Assembly: GCA_021787735.1 (NCBI GenBank)
Contig: JAJYLL010000042.1
Span: forward strand, 1 to 39,006
DNA length: 39,006 nt
Reading direction: 5' to 3'
Source: Acidobacteriota bacterium
GTDB taxonomy: Bacteria; Acidobacteriota; Terriglobia; UBA7540
Part shown: piece after piece, positions 34,219 through 39,006 of the stretch
Numbering within the stretch: position 1 is the first letter of the stretch
How the letters are laid out: each line of letters begins with the position of its first letter
Translations under genes and position numbers: made by a program
The notes under the pieces: model-generated
Seen by the model: the letters and a program-made list of their open reading frames with translations, nothing else
Told to the model about the DNA's origin: nothing
Database searches by the model: none

Positions 34219-35601
34219 TCAGATTGAATCCATCATCACAAAATAGGACAAGTGTTGCTGGTCAGCGGGAAACGATTCGCGCGGCTGGCAGGACAGGATG
34301 ATTTGAAAGACCTGCTCTTGTCTGGATGTGCGCCCGGCAAAGACATTTTGTGGAGCGGTGGCCGCAGGCGCCGGCTCAATCAGAGCAAGTTTTTCGAGAA
34401 TGGGATAGAGGACCTGGCCCGCGGGTGACACAGGTGTTTCAAAGTCTTCTGTGGCGAAGCCTAGGTCTGTTCCCGTCTCATAAAAGTACCAGGCAAGACA
34501 CGCGCAGAGTGTTACGGCTTTCTCAAACTGTTCGAGGGTGCGCGGCCGGGTGTCGGGAACACGATTGTCAAAGACAAGGTGAAGGCGGCGCTCATCTTCT
34601 CGCGTGAATTCGCGTACCTTCAGTTGTTGCACTCGGGCCGTGGCTTTCCAGTCGACATGACGCGCGGAGTCGCTCTGATGGTAGTCGCGGATGGCGTAGA
34701 GATCGTGACTGAGCCCTTTCAGGTAACTGTCCACTTCACTGCCGAGTTGGGGAAGAACCGAAAAGCACTTCTCCGTGGGCTGGACGTTGGGCAGCACGAG
34801 CGCCTGCCGGCCACAGTGAACGCTCCTCGTCTTGCGAGCAAAACCGAAGGGGAAACGGGTGCTGACCCGGAGGCTCTCCTGCAGATAACTGCCGCGCCGG
34901 GGAAAGACAAGCTCGACGTCCTGCTGTGCCGAAGAGCGGTGCGGGATATATGGGAAGTAAAGGTCCCGGGTCAGGATTGCGGGAGCGGGCGGCGGAATCT
35001 GCTTTCTGAATTTCCTGTTACGAGGTGCGGCACCGGAGAGTGTGACGGAAAAAGTGGGGAGGAATTCCTTGCGGCTTTGCAGCCGCAGCCGCGCAAGCAC
35101 TGGCTGTTCGGCGAAAACATGATCGGGAAGCACAAGATCGATTTCCAGCCCTTGCAGGACGATCCATGAGAGGATTCCGGAAGCCAGCATGGCGGCAAGC
35201 AGGCAGGCCAGAATGATGAAGAGCAAATTGTTGGCGGTGTTCAGGGCTGCCACCGTGATGACCATGATCATGGCCAGGTAAACCGCGCCTTCGCGCGTGA
35301 AATCATAATCGATTCTTACCATCCAGCGGCGGAGCGCGGTCCTGCGGGCAAGCGCGGGGACTGTTCGGACAGCCACCAGGGCTGTAAGCAGCAACGAAAA
35401 GCCAGCGACCACCGCCGCCAGACTATAGCTCCCGGACTGGCTGAGCGCGGTGGCGTATAACGCCAGAAAAAGCCCCGCCGTCAGGCCGAACAGCGCCAGA
35501 AAGAATCGCCGCCAGGCTGCGCGGTCAATCGCTGCAAGCCAGCCGCGAGCCGAGGAACTGCCTCTGCTCAAAAATCTGCCGGACTGGGTGTCAGCCGCCA
35601 T
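34219..35601 (-). CDS. DUF58-domain membrane protein
   Basis: A 460-residue inner-membrane protein. Four hydrophobic segments lie at about 30-52, 58-78, 105-125 and 128-150, followed by a periplasmic- or cytoplasm-facing beta-rich region. The DUF58 signature is clear near residues 318-350: DYHQSDSARHVDWKATAR followed by VREFTREDERRLHLVFD. Members act with MoxR AAA ATPases, and often VWA proteins, as a chaperone-like complex that helps mature metal or membrane enzymes; the biochemical role is poorly known. The partner MoxR gene is in this window (37725-38687) on the same strand but separated by two plus-strand genes. The ATG at 35601 has AGGTGG upstream. Confidence 0.9.
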   Translation of the reverse strand: MAADTQSGRFLSRGSSSARGWLAAIDRAAWRRFFLALFGLTAGLFLALYATALSQSGSYSLAAVVAGFSLLLTALVAVRTVPALARRTALRRWMVRIDYDFTREGAVYLAMIMVITVAALNTANNLLFIILACLLAAMLASGILSWIVLQGLEIDLVLPDHVFAEQPVLARLRLQSRKEFLPTFSVTLSGAAPRNRKFRKQIPPPAPAILTRDLYFPYIPHRSSAQQDVELVFPRRGSYLQESLRVSTRFPFGFARKTRSVHCGRQALVLPNVQPTEKCFSVLPQLGSEVDSYLKGLSHDLYAIRDYHQSDSARHVDWKATARVQQLKVREFTREDERRLHLVFDNRVPDTRPRTLEQFEKAVTLCACLAWYFYETGTDLGFATEDFETPVSPAGQVLYPILEKLALIEPAPAATAPQNVFAGRTSRQEQVFQIILSCQPRESFPADQQHLSYFVMMDSI

Positions 35602-35794
35602 CTATCCACCTTTGTTTCATTCTACGGTACATTGCAGCCCTGCCTTGAATTCCCTGTGCATCTCCGTGGGTTTTGTCACTGTATGGATTCGAAGAGAAGA
35701 CAAGAAACGTTACGGCCTGCTTCTGCGTCTAACAGGGTGTATGGTGGTGAGCCAAGAAATGGGGCGTTCACCACGGAAAGAGAGGTAACTACCG

Positions 35795-36583
35795 ATGATG
35801 AAGGGGGAATTGTGTAATTCAAAGCTCTTCCAAAAATTCTTTTCGATTGTAGGCTCCCTCGCATTGATTCCATTGCTGGTTTTGCTAGTTCCGGCCGTGG
35901 GCAGGGCTGATGTGGGGCCTTCCAATGCTGAAATCATGGCGGGCGTCCAGGGGCGCCTTTATAATGCCGGCATTTTCAAGCACGGTCAGGTAAATGCGCA
36001 GGTCACGAACGGGGTTGTAACACTGACCGGTACGGTGGACAGCTACGGGCAGGAGATGCGCGCGGTGCGCGCCGCCCGTCACCAGCACGGTGTGATCGGT
36101 GTGATCGACAAGATCCAGGTGAACACGACAGGCGTGAGCCAACAGCAAATTCTGAAAAAGGCGCGCTATGAGGTTCTTACTTATCCGTTCTACACAATCT
36201 TTGATCACATTACTCTGCGGACGCAGGGCAGCCGGCTGATTCTGGGTGGCCAGGTCACGCAGCCTTTCAAGAAATCGGATCTGGGCAACATCATGGCCGA
36301 CATCAAGGGTGTGTCTTATGTGCAGAACAACATCCAGGTGTTGCCGACCTCTTTATTCGATGACAACATCCGCGAAGAGATTGCGGAGAGAATCTATGGC
36401 GATCCGCTCTTTGTAAACTACGGCAACCAGGCGAACCCGCCCATCCATATTGTTGTGGACAACGGGAATGTCACTCTTTACGGTGCCGTAGGCAGCAAGC
36501 TGGAGCGCCAGAAGGCCGCCATTGACGCCCGCTTTGCGGCAGTTTATTTCGGATTGACTAACAATCTTCGGGTTGCATCGTAA
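35795..36583 (+). CDS. Exported triple BON-domain protein
   Basis: A 262-residue envelope protein with a Sec signal peptide (hydrophobic to about 33; cleavage probably near GRA at 38). Three BON (OsmY/nodulation) domains follow: about 45-110 (INAQVTNGVVTLTGTV-type strand pair, here VNAQVTNGVVTLTGTVD), about 115-185 and about 190-260, each closing with the alternating hydrophobic pattern and the glycine turn (GNVTLYGAVGSKLERQ in the last). BON domains bind phospholipid and help keep the envelope intact under stress. Two ATGs (35795 and 35798) are possible, with AGAGGT eight to eleven bases upstream. It is flanked by divergent DUF58 and followed by a strong terminator, so it is a single-gene unit. 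Confidence 0.88.
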   Translation: MMKGELCNSKLFQKFFSIVGSLALIPLLVLLVPAVGRADVGPSNAEIMAGVQGRLYNAGIFKHGQVNAQVTNGVVTLTGTVDSYGQEMRAVRAARHQHGVIGVIDKIQVNTTGVSQQQILKKARYEVLTYPFYTIFDHITLRTQGSRLILGGQVTQPFKKSDLGNIMADIKGVSYVQNNIQVLPTSLFDDNIREEIAERIYGDPLFVNYGNQANPPIHIVVDNGNVTLYGAVGSKLERQKAAIDARFAAVYFGLTNNLRVAS

Positions 36584-36605
36584 GCGCTTGCTTTGCATCG
36601 TGCAG

Positions 36606-36644
36606 GCCCGCGGCCAGTGCGCTATGACCGCGGGCTTTTGTTTG
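36606..36644 (+). terminator. Rho-independent terminator after the BON gene
   Basis: GCCCGCGG (36606-36613) pairs with CCGCGGGC (36628-36635) and a T-rich tract (36636-36644) follows, 23 bases after the BON stop codon. Confidence 0.88.
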
Positions 36645-37154
36645 TCAGGGGAGGAGCGGCCGCAGAAAGTCGAGTTTGGAGTTGCGCCGGGTTTATCCCG
36701 GCAGTCGGACCAGCGCAGGCAGCGCTGAGCGCATCTCGCCATCTGGCCTCCCTGGCGGGAAATTTGCCAGCGGAAATGGCGGTATAAGGCATCCGCCACC
36801 TGCATGCTGACTGACAAACGCTTCGCGGGCATATTGACCCGTACGGCATGAAATCGAAAAACGAAAGTCAACGGTTGGCTCAAATGGTGAGGCTCGACCG
36901 GGCGGATTCGCTACAGTTGCTTTCGGCAAAGACCTGCATCCCGGCGGCAAAGCTTGCCTTACGATGGCAGTCGACCTCTTGCAGCGATGCGCATCGCGGT
37001 TCCGGCAAAAGGCTGAAGCCGCTTGCTCAACCCATGGGAACCGTCCCGCATTCGACAGCTTCCTGAAACTATATTTGCAAGGTGGCTATGGGCTCCTCCG
37101 GCTGGCCTCCTGCGCGGGGTGGTAGTGTGTATAATGGGGGCCGGAGGCAGTCCG
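36645..37154. other. Intergenic region without a supported gene
   Basis: About 510 bases lie between the BON terminator and the DUF1648 gene. Open frames here have no ribosome site, no family resemblance and odd composition. A TATAAT at 37130-37135 lies just before the downstream gene, but without a -35 and close enough that its leader would be very short. I see no RNA gene or long repeat. Confidence 0.55.
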
Positions 37155-37646
37155 ATGTCGAAGATCGTTGCTGCGGCCCTAGTGCTTTACTCTTACTTCC
37201 TGATCCAAACCAGCCTTCCCTATTTGCCGTCGCGCATTCCGGTCCATTTCAATCTGGCGGGCCAGCCGGACGGATGGGGCAGCCCTAATACGCTCTGGGT
37301 TCTGCTCGGCTTTCAAGTGTCGGTGTGCGCCGTCATGTTGACGGTGTCCGCCTGGGCTCGAAGGTATCCCGGGTTGGTGCATCTTGGTACCCGGAATCTC
37401 AGTGACTTCAGTCTGGAACAGCGTGGGCTCGTTTTGCCATTGCTCGGCCAGTTGGGCGGATGGATGAGTGTCATCGCCGGCCTTTTTGTCGTTTTCATTA
37501 TTCGCGAGTCCATCCATGCTGCCGGTTCTGCCCATCCCCAGTTCCACATGGGCTGGGCCGCGGTGCTGTTTATCGTTGGCTTGGCGGGTGTTTCGGTCTA
37601 TTACGTCCGGCGTATCAACAGTGTAGCCCGGACGGCAGGCAATTGA
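37155..37646 (+). CDS. DUF1648-domain membrane protein
   Basis: A 163-residue inner-membrane protein. The N-terminal helix is followed at about residues 24-46 by PYLPSRIPVHFNLAGQPDGW, the DUF1648 signature (I-P-x-H-F-x-x-x-G-x-x-D-x-W), after which come three more hydrophobic helices at about 50-68, 103-122 and 136-152. Characterised relatives are SdpI-type immunity and signalling proteins, but most DUF1648 proteins have no known role. The ATG at 37155 is chosen because GGAGG lies eight bases upstream; the longer in-frame extension has none of the family's residues. It converges with the MoxR gene and stands alone. Confidence 0.88.
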   Translation: MSKIVAAALVLYSYFLIQTSLPYLPSRIPVHFNLAGQPDGWGSPNTLWVLLGFQVSVCAVMLTVSAWARRYPGLVHLGTRNLSDFSLEQRGLVLPLLGQLGGWMSVIAGLFVVFIIRESIHAAGSAHPQFHMGWAAVLFIVGLAGVSVYYVRRINSVARTAGN

Positions 37647-37724
37647 GAATTCGGGTGCGCACTATCCGCGTGCGATTTGACGCAGCCGTGCAAGTTCCGC
37701 GCGGCGCCACAACTCCGGCAAACC

Positions 37725-38687
37725 CTACAGAGGCACCGGCACGCTTTCAACAATTTCCTGAAGAATCGTTTCCGCCTGGTTTGACCGTTTGAGGGTTGGC
37801 GTGTAGCTGGAACTTACCACCGTACGGTGGGCGAAGACCGGCAGCACCAGACGCTTGATGTCGTCCGGGATGCAGTAATTGCGGCCCTCCACCAGTGCCA
37901 GGCCCTGCGCGGCGCGGTAGAGCATCATCGAGCCTCGCGGGCTAACGCCAAGGGTCAAGTCGGAATGATGGCGGGTCTTTTCAACAATGGCCAGAAGATA
38001 ATGGATGAGCGCGTCATCCACCGTCACCTGCCGAACCGTCTGCTGAACTTCCATGACTTCCGCGGCTGTCATGCTGGGGCTAATCTTCGAGAGGGGGTCC
38101 TCCAGCGCGGAGCTTTTCAGAATTTCCTTTTCGCTTTCCGCGGGTGGATATCCAATTCTCAGCCGCATCAGAAAGCGGTCAAGCTGGGATTCCGGCAGTG
38201 GATACGTTCCGTGATGTTCCACGGGATTCTGCGTGGCCACCACCATGAAGGGTTGCGGCAGCGGGTAGGTGTGGTTGTCCACGGTCACCTGGAATTCGTT
38301 CATGGCCTCTAGCAGCGCGCTCTGCGTCTTGGGCGTGGTGCGGTTGATCTCATCGGCCAGTACGATGTTGGCAAACACGGGGCCGGGCCGGAATTCGAAA
38401 GCCTCGGTCTGCTGGTTGTAGATGCTGATGCCGATCACGTCGGAGGGCAGCATGTCGGACGTAAACTGAATGCGCTGGAACGTGCAGTCAAACGACCGCG
38501 CCAGCGAATGCGCCAGCGTCGTCTTGCCCACGCCGGGAACATCTTCAATCAGCAGATGCCCGCGCGCAAAAAGCGCCACCAGCGCGAGTTGAACAACTTC
38601 ATTCTTGCCGCGGATCACGCTTTGCACACTCTCGCGCACGCGTGCGAGTAATTCCGCTGATAAGGCCGCAGCCGGATTGGACGACAT
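37725..38687 (-). CDS. MoxR-family AAA ATPase
   Basis: A 320-residue AAA+ chaperone-like ATPase. Walker A VPGVGKTT is at 50-57, Walker B VLADEINR at about 108-115, the sensor-1 region VVATQNPVE at about 150-158, the arginine finger within LPESQLDRFL, and the C-terminal GVSPRGSMMLYRAA (sensor-2) near residue 250. MoxR proteins assemble or activate metal-containing or envelope enzymes together with DUF58 and VWA proteins. The ATG at 38687 is chosen; GTG 38696 and TTG 38699 in the same frame are possible. The DUF58 partner gene at 34219-35601 is downstream on this strand, separated by the DUF1648 and BON genes on the opposite strand, an unusual split of a normally adjacent pair. Confidence 0.95.
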   Translation of the reverse strand: MSSNPAAALSAELLARVRESVQSVIRGKNEVVQLALVALFARGHLLIEDVPGVGKTTLAHSLARSFDCTFQRIQFTSDMLPSDVIGISIYNQQTEAFEFRPGPVFANIVLADEINRTTPKTQSALLEAMNEFQVTVDNHTYPLPQPFMVVATQNPVEHHGTYPLPESQLDRFLMRLRIGYPPAESEKEILKSSALEDPLSKISPSMTAAEVMEVQQTVRQVTVDDALIHYLLAIVEKTRHHSDLTLGVSPRGSMMLYRAAQGLALVEGRNYCIPDDIKRLVLPVFAHRTVVSSSYTPTLKRSNQAETILQEIVESVPVPL

Positions 38688-38874
38688 ATTATCCACCAAG
38701 CTCCAATGGGTCTTTCATTTCTGCGAGGGGTGCGGCGGAGGAGGTGTCGAGGAATCCGCAGTTTTCCGCATCAAATGTCCCATGAAGACGCGTGCTTTGC
38801 TCAACTCCTGTCGCAGACCTGCCGGTCGGCAATCATTAAACCTGCGGGGACCATGGTTCCCCTGGTCAAGCCGC

Positions 38875-38903
38875 TAGACCCTGAGGGCGAAATCTGCTAT
38901 TTT
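38875..38903 (+). promoter_or_regulatory. Promoter of the tRNA-Val gene
   Basis: TAGACC at 38875-38880 and an extended -10 TGCTATTTT (hexamer 38898-38903) are separated by 17 bases, placing the transcript start near 38910, just before the tRNA. Confidence 0.5.
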
Positions 38904-38912
38904 TAAAGCCTT

Positions 38913-38987
38913 GGGCGATTAACTCAGCGGTAGAGTGCTACCTTCACACGGTAGAAGTCACAGGTTCGAGTCCTGTATCGCCCACCA
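38913..38987 (+). tRNA. tRNA-Val(CAC)
   Basis: Acceptor strands GGGCGAT (38913-38919) and ATCGCCC (38977-38983) pair fully, with discriminator A and encoded CCA at 38985-38987. The anticodon stem CTACC/GGTAG encloses loop TTCACAC, giving anticodon CAC at 38945-38947, which reads GUG valine codons. The T-arm is CAGGTTCGAGTCCTG. Confidence 0.97.
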
Positions 38988-39006
38988 TGTGTTTTCTTTA
39001 AGTTAG

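Noticed and set aside
36848..37066. 72-residue plus-strand frame in the gap before the DUF1648 gene
   Set aside because: No ribosome site, no recognisable family and a biased composition.

Overview
The window looks like chromosomal DNA of an acidobacterium (phylum Acidobacteriota; lineage not resolved). This is inferred from a moderately high GC content, Oar-type TonB-dependent receptors with an N-terminal carboxypeptidase-regulatory-like domain, a Tat-exported FG-GAP/ASPIC-UnbV protein beside a TPR lipo/secretory protein, and a cluster of Tat-exported Gfo/Idh/MocA oxidoreductases, xylose-isomerase-like TIM barrels and a DUF1080 protein. No rRNA or phylogenetic marker was searched, so the assignment is an inference.

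Layout. 1-1305: the tail of a membrane-anchored coiled-coil protein and a DUF2064 nucleotidyl/glycosyltransferase-like gene. 1319-5366 (minus): a defence island made of a single-chain type ISP/IIG restriction-modification enzyme, a small two-helix membrane protein, and a decayed C-terminus of a second enzyme of the same family. 5471-7846 (minus): mnmA and its cysteine desulfurase, a tRNA thiolation pair. 8114-12137: an ABM-like small protein, an exported-or-cytosolic question-mark Gfo/Idh/MocA oxidoreductase and a thiamine-diphosphate enzyme. 12282-12533: a broken tRNA-Gly 5' half followed by an intact tRNA-Gly(CCC). 12717-16218: a DUF3311/sodium-solute symporter pair divergent from a malonyl-CoA-synthetase-like AMP ligase. 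16465-16956: an orphan membrane protein.

17260-25339 is the most interesting part: DUF1080 protein, Tat-exported TIM barrel, Tat-exported Gfo/Idh/MocA oxidoreductase and a second Tat-exported TIM barrel in one tight operon, closed by a hairpin and followed by its own AT-rich promoter region and a 1206-residue TonB-dependent receptor. Read together these look like a periplasmic, redox-based (3-keto-sugar) route for breaking glycosidic bonds, with an outer-membrane importer next to it and no classical glycoside hydrolase in sight. 25527-28751: convergent TPR and ASPIC/UnbV genes. 29000-29956: a nitrilase-family amidohydrolase.

30037-32813 (minus): a complete nickel/cobalt ECF transporter (O, Q and an MN fusion) with overlapping genes and a histidine-rich tail on the ATPase. 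33070-34050: a ROK sugar kinase that could phosphorylate imported hexose. 34219-38687: DUF58 and MoxR genes, normally neighbours, on the minus strand with BON-domain and DUF1648 genes of opposite strand between them. The window closes with tRNA-Val(CAC).
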